A stretch of DNA of 26,589 bases from the NCBI GenBank assembly GCA_019113455.1, contig DXHG01000079.1:1-26589 (forward strand). Direction: 5' to 3'. This stretch comes from Candidatus Treponema faecavium. GTDB lineage: Bacteria > Spirochaetota > Spirochaetia > Treponematales > Treponemataceae. Both the position numbers and the translations under genes were made by a program. This document shows positions 7,581-15,129 of the stretch, in pieces (positions within the stretch are counted from its first letter, which is position 1; every line of letters starts with the position of its first letter). The notes under the pieces were generated by a model. It had not been told where the DNA came from and searched no databases. It worked only from the letters and a program-made list of their open reading frames with translations.

Positions 7581-7639
7581 AAGGAATTGCATTTTATTCT
7601 ATGAATGTGCATTATATAATAGAAAAGAGGTATTCTAAT

Positions 7640-9481
7640 ATGAAAAGTAGCATTGGCATACGGTTATTCGCACTGAGCGTTCTGGTCACATGGGGGTCGG
7701 TTTTCGTTTCGCTTGCGGTGTTTGCGTTTCTCGGTGTGTTCACTTCCCAGTTCCTTTCTGCGATATTTCTTAACCCGATAACGATACTGTGCTTTATTAT
7801 CGCAGTTGCCGGACCGGCGGTGCTCAACGGCGTGCTGTTTCTGCACAAACAGCTTCACACAACTGACAGCGCCGACGGCGATATCGTGCGCACAAACCGG
7901 CGCATCAATAAACTGCTGATCACCGTGTTCTGCGAGCCGTTTGTGTTTACGATGCCGTTCTGGCTTTCGTGTTTTCTTTTAGCGTTTGCGGGCGGCGCGT
8001 ACGCGCATCCGTCTTTTATCATCATGGTCTGTATCGGCGCCGATATGCTTGTCGGCAATCTGTTTAGTTTACTGTTCCTGCAGACGCTTGAAAAAGCCGC
8101 CGCCGAAACAGAAATCGTGCCTGAGTTTATTTTTTCTTTTATGCGCCGCGTTATATCAACGGTTATCATGAGCGTGCTCGGATTGCTTTTGATGAGCCTC
8201 TCGCCGTTTTTCTGCGGGCTCACCGCGGAGGATCCGGCAGATCTCGTGCGCAGGTATTTTCTCCCGATTGAAACGGTCTGTCTTGCGGTGTTTCTTTTTA
8301 ACCTGTTCATCATACTCAATAAAACACATTTTCAGATACGCGCTATCCGCATACAGAGCGAGGCGCAGGCAAGCGGCAATTACGACGTGCAGCGGCTTGA
8401 CATAACAACGCGCGACGATGTGGGGCTGCTCATTCAGGCGTCAAACAAGGCTTCGCAGAACCTGCACAGCCTGCTTAAAAACTTTTCACAGCACATCGAC
8501 ATCTCAAACGGCGATGCACAGGGGCTCGCGTCTTCAATGGAAGAAACGTCGTCAGCCATCGAGGCGATTGCCGAAAACATTGAGACGGTCAAGGGCACCG
8601 TGCTTGAGCAGGCCGCGGGCGTTGAAGAGGCGCAGTCCATTTTCAGCCAGGTGGTTAAGCACATCGATACGCTTGATACGAGCATCAACCGGCAGGTTAC
8701 GGCGCTTACGTCGTCTTCTGCCGCCATTGAGCAGATGGCAGCGAATATCAAGTCGGTGTCTGACATTATGGAACAGAACGCGCAGACGGCGAATACGCTT
8801 GAGGAAGCTTCAAGCGAAGGTCAAAAGCGCGTTGCCGCCTCGGTGGAAACGGCAAAGCGTATTCTTGACGAATCGTCGTCGCTTATAGATGCAAGCCGCA
8901 TTATACAGACGATAGCGAATCAGACAAACCTGCTTGCAATGAATGCCGCTATTGAGGCGGCGCACGCAGGAGAGAGCGGACGCGGCTTTTCCGTTGTCGC
9001 AGATGAGATACGCAAGCTCGCCGAGGAATCCAACATTCAGGGCAAAAAGATTGCGAGCCAGCTCAAGGCGTTTGAGGCGTCTATCGGCGAAGTTTCCGAG
9101 CACACGGAAAACGTTCAGAAGGAGTTTAACTCCATACAGGAGCTGACGCAGGCGGTGCGCGATCAGGGAGAAATGGTCAAGCAGGCAATGCGCGAGCAGA
9201 CGGAAGGCAGTACACAGGTGCTTTCCGCAATGAAAGAGATAAACGGGCTTTCAGACGACGTGCGCGCGGGTTCCACCGAAATGAAAAATGGCGGCTCGGA
9301 AATCATGGCCGAGATTAACAAGCTTGCAGAGATTACGCAGGGCATTTACACTGCCATGCGCAATATCACAAACTCATCGGGCGAGATAAAGGCGGCCGCC
9401 GCCGATATTACCGACCGCACGGTGCGCAACAAGCTGCACTTGGACAACCTGCAGGAATCGATACAGAAGTACCAGTTCTAG
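7640..9481 (+). CDS. Methyl-accepting chemotaxis protein with six-helix membrane sensor region
   Basis: This chemoreceptor feeds CheA/CheW to bias flagellar rotation. From the ATG supported by AAAAGAGG 9 bases upstream it has 613 residues. An earlier ATG at 7601 would add 13 residues but lacks a comparable site. The N-terminal 225 residues contain about six hydrophobic segments (roughly 8-34, 41-69, 92-117, 122-147, 164-190, 207-226) and no large periplasmic domain. A short HAMP-like stretch leads into a long coiled coil. The conserved hairpin tip is QTNLLAMNAAIEAAHAGESG (428-447) followed by RGFSVVADEIRKLAEES. No C-terminal CheR-tethering pentapeptide is seen. The sensor region may detect a membrane-related or intracellular signal, which is inferred from the missing external domain. 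Confidence 0.9.
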   Translation: MKSSIGIRLFALSVLVTWGSVFVSLAVFAFLGVFTSQFLSAIFLNPITILCFIIAVAGPAVLNGVLFLHKQLHTTDSADGDIVRTNRRINKLLITVFCEPFVFTMPFWLSCFLLAFAGGAYAHPSFIIMVCIGADMLVGNLFSLLFLQTLEKAAAETEIVPEFIFSFMRRVISTVIMSVLGLLLMSLSPFFCGLTAEDPADLVRRYFLPIETVCLAVFLFNLFIILNKTHFQIRAIRIQSEAQASGNYDVQRLDITTRDDVGLLIQASNKASQNLHSLLKNFSQHIDISNGDAQGLASSMEETSSAIEAIAENIETVKGTVLEQAAGVEEAQSIFSQVVKHIDTLDTSINRQVTALTSSSAAIEQMAANIKSVSDIMEQNAQTANTLEEASSEGQKRVAASVETAKRILDESSSLIDASRIIQTIANQTNLLAMNAAIEAAHAGESGRGFSVVADEIRKLAEESNIQGKKIASQLKAFEASIGEVSEHTENVQKEFNSIQELTQAVRDQGEMVKQAMREQTEGSTQVLSAMKEINGLSDDVRAGSTEMKNGGSEIMAEINKLAEITQGIYTAMRNITNSSGEIKAAAADITDRTVRNKLHLDNLQESIQKYQF

Positions 9482-9512
9482 CCGGTAAGTGCGGGCAGTA
9501 CCGTCTGAGGCA

Positions 9513-9556
9513 CAGCCGCACACGCCGCCCGCGCTGAAGCAGGCAGCATGCGGCTG
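9513..9556. repeat. Imperfect long hairpin after the chemoreceptor gene
   Basis: CAGCCGCA (9513-9520) and TGCGGCTG (9549-9556) are perfect arms, with a partly pairing GCCGCC/GGCAGC inside. There is no T tract, so it is at best a factor-dependent or mRNA-stabilising structure. The remaining 9557-9644 is AT-rich and shows nothing I recognise apart from a short GGACTA/TAGTCC pair. Confidence 0.4.
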
Positions 9557-9644
9557 CGTTAGTTGGCTGAAAGACGGACTAGTTAATAATTAGACTCCAT
9601 AAATTTAGTCCCTACCGACTCTCCAAACAATCTGTCAGTTTTTG

Positions 9645-9978
9645 TTACCAGACACTTATCTCACCCTCCTGTGTAAACGTATAAGAACCTGCGAGCGTCT
9701 CTGTCTTTTTATACATTAGAGTGATAACAATTTCTTCCGATCCTTCGTCTGCAGTATGAATTCGTAGTTGTGGTCTGTATATCTGCCGTTTTATCACTAT
9801 TCAGCCGAATACCATACTTTCCGTAAATATACATTACAGGAGAAAGTCCATTGCCCGTACTGCACCTCGGCTTGTCTTTATATACAAAAGGGTCATTTAT
9901 TTGTACATTCTCGCTGCCGTTGCTGCATCCTACTACACACAGCAGCAGCAATGCCGCTGCTCCCGCAATCATTTTCAT
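9645..9978 (-). pseudogene. Small lipoprotein gene with a +1 frameshift
   Basis: The ATG at 9976-9978 has AGGAG 7 bases upstream and starts a lipoprotein signal (MKMIAGAAALLLLCVVGCSN, lipobox VVGC, Cys18). The first frame stops at 9709 after 89 residues, ending in an atypical basic, Cys-containing tail. Skipping one base near 9755 opens a frame reading TADEGSEEIVITLMYKKTET, then LAGSYTFTQEGEISVW, and stopping at 9645. That tail looks far more like a secreted beta-rich domain. I read this as a frameshifted gene, or a sequencing error at that point, originally about 110 residues. The protein family is not recognised. The region is more AT-rich than its neighbours. Confidence 0.6.
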
Positions 9979-10020
9979 GAAGAAACTCCTTGTACGCCTC
10001 GTTCCCTGGGCTGTTTAGTA

Positions 10021-10032
10021 TTGATGCATCAA
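10021..10032. promoter_or_regulatory. Perfect 12-bp palindrome at the lipoprotein gene promoter
   Basis: TTGATGCATCAA is self-complementary. On the minus strand it lies just after a TATACT -10 candidate (10042-10037), about where transcription of the small lipoprotein gene would start, so an operator is plausible. The nearby -35 is poor. In the rest of 9979-10332, the stretch 10156-10252 has only a degenerate resemblance to the dispersed repeat. Confidence 0.35.
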
Positions 10033-10263
10033 GGGCAGTATAAGACCATCGGGCGGGGAATATTAGTCAAGTGATAATCAGGCAATACAGCACAAATATT
10101 TGTATTTTTTTTCAGCACTGCGGGCAGAACCGGCAGTTTTGAGGCTGAAGCTCTGCGCTGCGCGGCAAGCCCCAGTGCTCGAAGAGAGGGAGGCACGATT
10201 ACGGTTCGGACTGCATACCCGCAGTAAGCACGGGTTTCTTTCTCCCCAAAACAAGCCATGCGT

Positions 10264-10292
10264 TTTACATACGTGCGGTTTTATGCTATATT
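10264..10292 (+). promoter_or_regulatory. Promoter of the purine permease gene
   Basis: TTTACA (10264-10269), 17 bases, TATATT (10287-10292). The start point would be near 10300, leaving a leader of about 33 bases. That is too short for a purine riboswitch. Confidence 0.6.
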
Positions 10293-10332
10293 CTAGTATC
10301 TTATTGCAGAAATGAGAGGAGTTTGTGTTTTT

Positions 10333-11622
10333 ATGGAAAAATTATTCCAGCTTTCCAAACGCGGCACGACGGTAAAGACGGAAATAACCGCCGGTGTTAC
10401 GACATTCCTGACGATGGCCTACATCCTCGCCGTAAACCCGGGCATGCTCGGAAGCATTCCGGGCATGGGAGCAGAAGGCGTGTTCACGGCAACCGCGCTT
10501 TCGGCCTGTATCGCGACGCTCGTCATGGCGTTCGCGGCGAACCTGCCGGTGGGGCTCGCGCCGGGCATGGGGCTTAACGCGTTCTTTACGTACACAGTCG
10601 TGTTCGGCCTCGGCTACAGCTGGCAGATGGCACTCACCGCGGTGTTCCTTGAAGGCATTGTGTTTATACTGCTGTCTTTTTTGAACGTGCGCGAGGCGAT
10701 TATCAACGCGCTGCCGCCGAGCCTTAAAAAAGCGATTGCAGGCGGCATCGGTCTGTTTATCGCGCTTATCGGATTGAGCAACGCCGGCATCGTATCATCC
10801 GAAACCGGAACGATTATCGGCTTTGCCGAGCTGCAGGGCGGCGCGCTTGTCGCGGTTATTGGCCTTGTCATCACGATTCTGCTGCTTGCACGCAACGTAA
10901 CCGGCGCCATTCTTATCAGCATCCTTATCACGACCGTAATCGGCATCCCGTTCGGCGTTACCGCCGTTCCCGAAGGCTTTTCGCCTGTATCGCTTCCGGC
11001 CGCGCCGCTTTTCTGCCAGTTCGATTTTACGGAAGTATTCACGCTCAAATTCTTTACCGTCTTTTTCACGTTCTTCTTTGTCGACATCTTCGACACGGTC
11101 GGCACGCTCGTCGGCGTTACGACAGAAGCGCGCATCATAGACAAGGACGGCAATATCCCGCGCGTTAAGCAGGCGCTGCTTGCCGACGCAATCGGTACGG
11201 TCGCGGGCGCGGCGCTCGGCACATCTACGGTAACAAGCTTTGTCGAAAGTTCTTCCGGCGTCGCCGCGGGCGGCCGCACGGGGCTTGCCTCTGTCGTAAC
11301 GGGACTGCTGTTCGCGCTCGCGCTCTTTTTCAGCCCGCTCTTTCTGCTTGTTCCCAGCGCGGCTACTGCGCCGGCGCTCATCATGGTCGGCTACTTTATG
11401 ATAAAGAATATCACCGGCATTAACTTTTCCGATCCAGTAGAAGGCATTTCCGCATTTATCTGCATTATCGTTATGCCGTTCGCGTACAGCATCGCAGAAG
11501 GCATCGTGTGGGGACTCATCTCATACGTGCTTCTTAAGACTGTAACCGGCAAGGCGAAATCGATTCACGCCGTTACGTGGGTACTGTTTGTGATATTCAT
11601 CCTGCGCTTTTTCTTAAAGTAA
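10333..11622 (+). CDS. NCS2-family purine base permease (AzgA/PbuG/GhxP type)
   Basis: This inner-membrane importer is for nucleobases such as adenine, guanine or hypoxanthine, by comparison with COG2252 members. It has 429 residues and about 12-14 hydrophobic segments. Family signatures are TEITAGVTTFLTMAYILAVN near the N-terminus, ANLPVGLAPGMGLNAFFTY, the FFVDIFDTVGTLVGVT segment in the middle, and ALGTSTVTSFVESSSGVAAG further on. The chosen ATG follows GAGAGGAG at a longish spacing of about 11 bases. An ATG at 10312 in the same frame adds seven unlikely residues and would lie within the Shine-Dalgarno region. It is a single gene with its own promoter and a strong terminator. The exact substrate cannot be fixed from sequence alone. 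Confidence 0.9.
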   Translation: MEKLFQLSKRGTTVKTEITAGVTTFLTMAYILAVNPGMLGSIPGMGAEGVFTATALSACIATLVMAFAANLPVGLAPGMGLNAFFTYTVVFGLGYSWQMALTAVFLEGIVFILLSFLNVREAIINALPPSLKKAIAGGIGLFIALIGLSNAGIVSSETGTIIGFAELQGGALVAVIGLVITILLLARNVTGAILISILITTVIGIPFGVTAVPEGFSPVSLPAAPLFCQFDFTEVFTLKFFTVFFTFFFVDIFDTVGTLVGVTTEARIIDKDGNIPRVKQALLADAIGTVAGAALGTSTVTSFVESSSGVAAGGRTGLASVVTGLLFALALFFSPLFLLVPSAATAPALIMVGYFMIKNITGINFSDPVEGISAFICIIVMPFAYSIAEGIVWGLISYVLLKTVTGKAKSIHAVTWVLFVIFILRFFLK

Positions 11623-11635
11623 CCGTACACTGCGC

Positions 11636-11659
11636 AAAAGCCCGCCGCGGCGGGCTTTT
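11636..11659. terminator. Bidirectional intrinsic terminator
   Basis: AAAAGCCCGC (11636-11645), loop CGCG, GCGGGCTTTT (11650-11659) form a perfect GC stem flanked by A and T runs, 14 bp after the permease stop codon. Confidence 0.88.
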
Positions 11660-11666
11660 ATGTTCG

Positions 11667-11709
11667 TTTGCGGTACCTGCCGCAAAAAATCTTTTGGCGT
11701 TTGCCAAAA
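11667..11709. repeat. Two further consecutive hairpins before the tRNA promoter
   Basis: TTTGCGG/CCGCAAA (11667-11686, 6-base loop) and TTTTGGC/GCCAAAA (11692-11709, loop GTTT) follow the terminator directly, giving three hairpins in 75 bp. They may back up termination and insulate the tRNA gene. Confidence 0.5.
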
Positions 11710-11714
11710 AACCG

Positions 11715-11743
11715 TTGAACAGAAACGCGAAATACGCTATACT
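11715..11743 (+). promoter_or_regulatory. tRNA-Val promoter
   Basis: TTGAAC (11715-11720), a 17-base spacer and TATACT (11738-11743) sit 15 bp before the mature tRNA 5' end. Confidence 0.75.
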
Positions 11744-11758
11744 AGTGACTGTTCACTT

Positions 11759-11832
11759 GGGCAATTAGCTCAGCTGGTTAGAGTACAAGCATCACACGCT
11801 TGGTGTCACAGGTTCGAATCCTGTATTGCCCA
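11759..11832 (+). tRNA. tRNA-Val, anticodon CAC
   Basis: This is a 74-base cloverleaf. The acceptor stem is GGGCAAT (11759-11765) with ATTGCCC (11825-11831), followed by discriminator A. The anticodon stem CAAGC/GCTTG encloses the loop ATCACAC, giving anticodon CAC (11793-11795), which reads the valine codon GUG. The T arm has ACAGGTTCGAATCCTGT. The 3' CCA is not encoded and must be added by tRNA nucleotidyltransferase. An AT-rich orphan gene lies directly downstream in opposite orientation. Confidence 0.93.
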
Positions 11833-11913
11833 ATACTCTTCTATCTTTTTATACTCCTCCCAAAAAAATCATGCGGTGTATCGTGTTTCGGTGCGTAAAA
11901 AGCTTTTTCTTGT

Positions 11914-12327
11914 TCATTTCCACCTCTCAGAATTGAAAAAAGTCATCACCCATTGAATATGCCGCATATGTTCTTCAGCGGTATCGCCTAAAAGCGTGCA
12001 TTTCACATCCATGCAGAAAAACCGGTACGCCACGTAACCTTTCATATCGCCGTACAAGTACAGTGTTTTGTACTTTTTTTCTAATTTTTTCACATTTATT
12101 GCCAATGTAAACAGCACAATATCCACAAAACGAGTTAATTCTATCCATCCTTTACGCAGCGCAAAGTCATTTGCTTCTCCTAACGTCTGACATGCCTTCT
12201 TATAGGCACTGTCCGTAACGCAAAGGATACAGATTTTGCCTTTTTTGCATATGGCTGCCTCCCAAATAACGTCTTCAAGCGTCTGAATCGTGCCTCCAAC
12301 GCAGCATATACCGTTATTTTTACCCAT
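11914..12327 (-). CDS. Hypothetical protein, AT-rich, next to tRNA-Val
   Basis: The family is not recognised. The protein has 137 residues with alternating hydrophobic strands and helices (KICILCVTDSAYKKACQTLG, then RFVDIVLFTLAI, then LYLYGDMKGYVAYRFFCMDV), suggesting a small cytosolic alpha/beta fold, with no signal peptide or clear membrane helix. A strong GAGGAGG lies 4 bases before the ATG, and a TATAAT box lies on the minus strand at about 12354-12359. Base composition and codon choice (many AAA, TTT and TAT codons) are visibly more AT-rich than the flanking genes. Together with the tRNA location this suggests recent acquisition. It is expressed towards the tRNA gene. Confidence 0.65.
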   Translation of the reverse strand: MGKNNGICCVGGTIQTLEDVIWEAAICKKGKICILCVTDSAYKKACQTLGEANDFALRKGWIELTRFVDIVLFTLAINVKKLEKKYKTLYLYGDMKGYVAYRFFCMDVKCTLLGDTAEEHMRHIQWVMTFFNSERWK

Positions 12328-12530
12328 ACGGCCTCCTCAATCTCTATGTTTGTATTATACAGCTAAATAAACTATCTGTTTTATTTTTTTCGCATTATTT
12401 TTATCACGAGTGCAAGAGCCTTGAACAGGCGGCTAAACGCGGAACATCCCCGCAGTGAACTGCATGGCTCAGCGCCGTACGTGCCTGTGCAGATTAAACG
12501 GAATTGCCCTGTACGGAGCAGACCCGCCCC

Positions 12531-12559
12531 TTGAGAAAACACGCTTGGCAGGGTATAAT
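12531..12559 (+). promoter_or_regulatory. Strong sigma70 promoter of a leaderless gene
   Basis: TTGAGA (12531-12536), a 17-base spacer and a perfect TATAAT (12554-12559) are followed 9 bases later by the in-frame ATG at 12569. Transcription should begin at or within two or three bases of this ATG. No Shine-Dalgarno sequence is present. Confidence 0.75.
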
Positions 12560-12568
12560 CTGCATACT

Positions 12569-13351
12569 ATGGATACGACGACGCTGATTGCCGGCATTGA
12601 CTATACGGACTATCCGGATCTCGCGGACACGGCGGCGCAATCGCGCACGGTGCTTGCGACTGTTTTCAACGTGCGGCGGGATGCTCCCGCAGGCGGAGAC
12701 GCCGAGGAAGAGGCACCGGATGAACCGGAGTCTCCTGTACAGCCAGCCGTGCAGCCTTCAGTCCGTGTGTTTGAGTGGAACCGAGCCTCGCCTCTTTCAG
12801 CACGTACGCTTATCCTTCATGCCGAAAATACAATCGGTCCTGTGCGTGAGGCACTGCTCGTATTCGATACGGCGTCGGCGCAGCGTCAGTTTCCGTTGTT
12901 TTCAGCGGAATACAGCTCTCGTGCGGCGGATGAGCTTATCACGGGTTACCTCTTTTTGACCGCTGAGCTGCTCGCCCGTTTTTCGCGTCACGGCGGCGGC
13001 ACGCTCGCATTTTTACTGCGCGATCAGCCGTCATTAGCAGAAACAATTCTCGTTCCCTCGCTTAAAAACCGCGCCGAGTTCAGCGCCGCCGGCGTGTTCG
13101 CTTCGATGGCGGCAAAAGCGTTCAAGGCGTTTTCGGAAAATATCTCTGCCTCTCATGCAGAAGATTCCGCCGTGCGCTGCATCCTTGCGTCTGTTGACCC
13201 CAGCATCAGCTACGAAGCGGCAGGTTCATGGCTGTTCGACTATATCGGCGAGCTCGACGCGGTAAAAAATGCGCGTTCGCCCAAGCAGCTCGTACAGTGG
13301 ATAAAATACGGCTCGCGCCCATCGTCGGGCTTTCAATTCTTTAAACGCTGA
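12569..13351 (+). CDS. SDR-like protein lacking cofactor and catalytic motifs
   Basis: The protein has 260 residues. The frame is open from 12455, but the promoter at 12531-12559 forces a start at 12569. An acidic, proline-rich linker (about 38-64) interrupts the N-terminus. The region 95-208 follows the pattern of short-chain dehydrogenases: a hydrophobic strand (REALLVFDT), a helix (ADELITGYLFLTAELLARF) with GGGTLAFLL, then ASMAAKAFKAFSENISA and a strand (AVRCILASVDP). However, the GxxxGxG nucleotide motif and the YxxxK catalytic pair are absent (the second appears as FASMAAK). It is therefore unlikely to be an active dehydrogenase; a scaffold or regulatory role is possible. The fold is inferred by eye. 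It is followed after 34 bp by an MgtC-like gene. Confidence 0.6.
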   Translation: MDTTTLIAGIDYTDYPDLADTAAQSRTVLATVFNVRRDAPAGGDAEEEAPDEPESPVQPAVQPSVRVFEWNRASPLSARTLILHAENTIGPVREALLVFDTASAQRQFPLFSAEYSSRAADELITGYLFLTAELLARFSRHGGGTLAFLLRDQPSLAETILVPSLKNRAEFSAAGVFASMAAKAFKAFSENISASHAEDSAVRCILASVDPSISYEAAGSWLFDYIGELDAVKNARSPKQLVQWIKYGSRPSSGFQFFKR

Positions 13352-13385
13352 CAATATTGCCTGCAAGGACTACTCCGTTACCCGT

Positions 13386-14078
13386 ATGCTGAGTGATTTT
13401 TTTGACGGCGCCGTACTCGCACAGTTCGGTTCATATATCCTGCGTATCGCAGGCGCGGTCATAGCCGGAATCGTGCTCGGGCTGGAACGCAAAACGCGGC
13501 AGCAGTCGGTCGGTATGCGCACGCTCATTCTTATCTGTGTGTCTTCCTGCCTCATCATGCTCATTTCACAAGCAGCGGCACGCCGCTACGGCGGAGACAG
13601 CATGCGCATCGCAGCGCAGGTCGTGTCCGGCATCGGTTTTTTGGGAGCCGGCGCCATTATCCGCTATGGGCTCAACGTAAAAGGCCTCACATCGGCGGCA
13701 ATTATCTGGACGGCGGCGGCTATCGGGCTTGCCGTCGGCGCGGAACTGTATCTGGAATCGCTGTGCGTGCTTATCATCAGCGTTGTATCCCTTGTCGCGC
13801 TTGAACGCGTGGAAGAGCGCTTTTTTCCGGCAAATCAGATAAAGCGCCTGCGCCTGTCGTTTTCCGTAGCGCACACGCGCCCCGACATAGCCGCTGTGCA
13901 GCGCCTCCTTGCTGAACACGGGCTCTTGACCGCCGGCATGAGCGTCTGCGAGGACATGCAGCGCAAGACGCTTGACGTTTCTTTTACGCTGAAATCTCCG
14001 AAAGTGCTTGATATTTCGCACATCACGGCGGAAATAGGCTGCCGCTATACACTGCTCAGATACACATTCAGCGGTTAA
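13386..14078 (+). CDS. MgtC/SapB-family membrane protein
   Basis: The protein has 230 residues. The N-terminal 140 form the MgtC/SapB domain of four or five membrane helices with the family signatures IVLGLERKTRQQSVGMRTLI, SGIGFLGAGAII and VKGLTSAAIIWTAAAIGLAV. The C-terminal ~80 residues form a soluble ACT-like domain, also typical of MgtC. MgtC proteins are linked to growth at low magnesium and, in pathogens, to survival in macrophages and inhibition of F-type ATP synthase; which applies here is unknown. The ATG lacks a close Shine-Dalgarno sequence (AAGGA is about 16 bases away), so translation may couple to the preceding gene. A weak AATGGC/GCCATT hairpin (14077-14100) follows. Confidence 0.85.
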   Translation: MLSDFFDGAVLAQFGSYILRIAGAVIAGIVLGLERKTRQQSVGMRTLILICVSSCLIMLISQAAARRYGGDSMRIAAQVVSGIGFLGAGAIIRYGLNVKGLTSAAIIWTAAAIGLAVGAELYLESLCVLIISVVSLVALERVEERFFPANQIKRLRLSFSVAHTRPDIAAVQRLLAEHGLLTAGMSVCEDMQRKTLDVSFTLKSPKVLDISHITAEIGCRYTLLRYTFSG

Positions 14079-14133
14079 TGGCACAGAGACGCGCGCCATT
14101 CCTGCAGTTCTGTATCATTCTTCGTGCATAGTA

Positions 14134-14149
14134 TGTTATAGTCATAACA
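14134..14149. promoter_or_regulatory. Inverted repeat over the -10 box of the lipoprotein operon
   Basis: TGTTAT-AGTC-ATAACA is a perfect 6-bp inverted repeat that contains the likely -10 box TATAGT (14137-14142). Its position suggests a repressor site. The -35 region is weak. Confidence 0.4.
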
Positions 14150-14172
14150 GACAATAGATTTGGGAGGTCGTA

Positions 14173-15129
14173 ATGAAAAAAAATCGGTTCGCCATACCGG
14201 CGGCGCTGATTCTCTGCATGGTCGGACTGGCAGTGTGCGCCGCCGGCTGCAAATCAGCAGAGTCGGTGGAGGAACAGCCTGAGGCTGCCGTAACAGAAAG
14301 CGCTCCGGTGCCGCCGCCTGAGCCGGTTCCGGTGCCGGAACCGGAGCCTGAACAGACAGAAATAGCGGGGCTCAATGAGGAAATAGCTATTTTCGATTCA
14401 ACAAAAATGTTCCCGCAGGAAGAACCGGCGGAAACCAACACGGGAAGCATTTTCGCAGACGCGGCTGACGAGGGCGAAACAGCCGCCGCGGCGGGTACTG
14501 TAACGAAGGAAGATTCCGGCGTGCATGAAATGAGCGTCGCGCGTCCGCCAGCTTCCGCAGCGGGGGCGGCGCAGGGCGCAGATGCCGGCGGGAGCGCAGA
14601 GAGCGTCACGAATTCCGGCAGCAGGCGGCGCACGTATTCGGAATACGGCTACTTCTTTACTGCGCCGCAGATAGGACCGTTCACCGTTATAGAAGCGGAG
14701 TTCAAGAAGCTCGGCGGCTACGAAAAGAGCGCGTTCGGCTTTGTGTTCAGCTACACTGCCGACAATGAAGGCTGGCTTTCAGACTATATGCGCTTTGAGA
14801 TAAACACCGCCGGTCAGTACGGCATATACCAGTACGACGGCGCGCAGTACACGGATCTTGCGCAGGAGCAGGCACCCGACACGGCGTACCTGTACGGCAC
14901 GGATGTCATTCAGGGCGGCTACAATACGGCAAACCGCCTCCGCATTGAAGATAATGGAGACGGTACCTGCACGATTTCGATCAACGGCACGCAGATGGCA
15001 GTTGTCAAGCTGGCGCACGGAAAAATAGGCAGAATCATGCCGTTCTTTTCTGTGGGCAAGGCCGATCAGGAGCGCCTGCCTGACGAGCCGGTTATCGTTA
15101 CATACCGCATCACGGAGGCAGCGCGGTGA
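14173..15129 (+). CDS. Lipoprotein with Pro/Glu-rich linker and beta-sandwich-like C-terminal domain
   Basis: The protein has 318 residues. GGGAGG sits 6 bases before the ATG. The signal peptide ends in a lipobox, VCAAGC (Cys26), so it should be membrane-anchored outside the cytoplasmic membrane. Residues 32-60 form a Pro/Glu/Val tract (PVPPPEPVPVPEPEPEQ), followed by an Ala/Gly/Ser-rich low-complexity part to about 153. Residues 155-318 look like one globular domain rich in Tyr, Gly and beta strands (FTVIEAEFKKLGG, YMRFEINTAGQYGIYQYDG, NRLRIEDNGDGTCTISINGT). This resembles concanavalin-like (LamG/DUF1080-type) domains, by eye only. It is the first gene of a tight four-gene run; its stop overlaps the next start by 3-4 bases. 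Confidence 0.75.
   Translation: MKKNRFAIPAALILCMVGLAVCAAGCKSAESVEEQPEAAVTESAPVPPPEPVPVPEPEPEQTEIAGLNEEIAIFDSTKMFPQEEPAETNTGSIFADAADEGETAAAAGTVTKEDSGVHEMSVARPPASAAGAAQGADAGGSAESVTNSGSRRRTYSEYGYFFTAPQIGPFTVIEAEFKKLGGYEKSAFGFVFSYTADNEGWLSDYMRFEINTAGQYGIYQYDGAQYTDLAQEQAPDTAYLYGTDVIQGGYNTANRLRIEDNGDGTCTISINGTQMAVVKLAHGKIGRIMPFFSVGKADQERLPDEPVIVTYRITEAAR

Noticed and set aside
10293..10332. Possible purine riboswitch before the purine permease
   Set aside because: The promoter at 10264-10292 leaves a leader of only about 33 bases, too short for an aptamer and expression platform.
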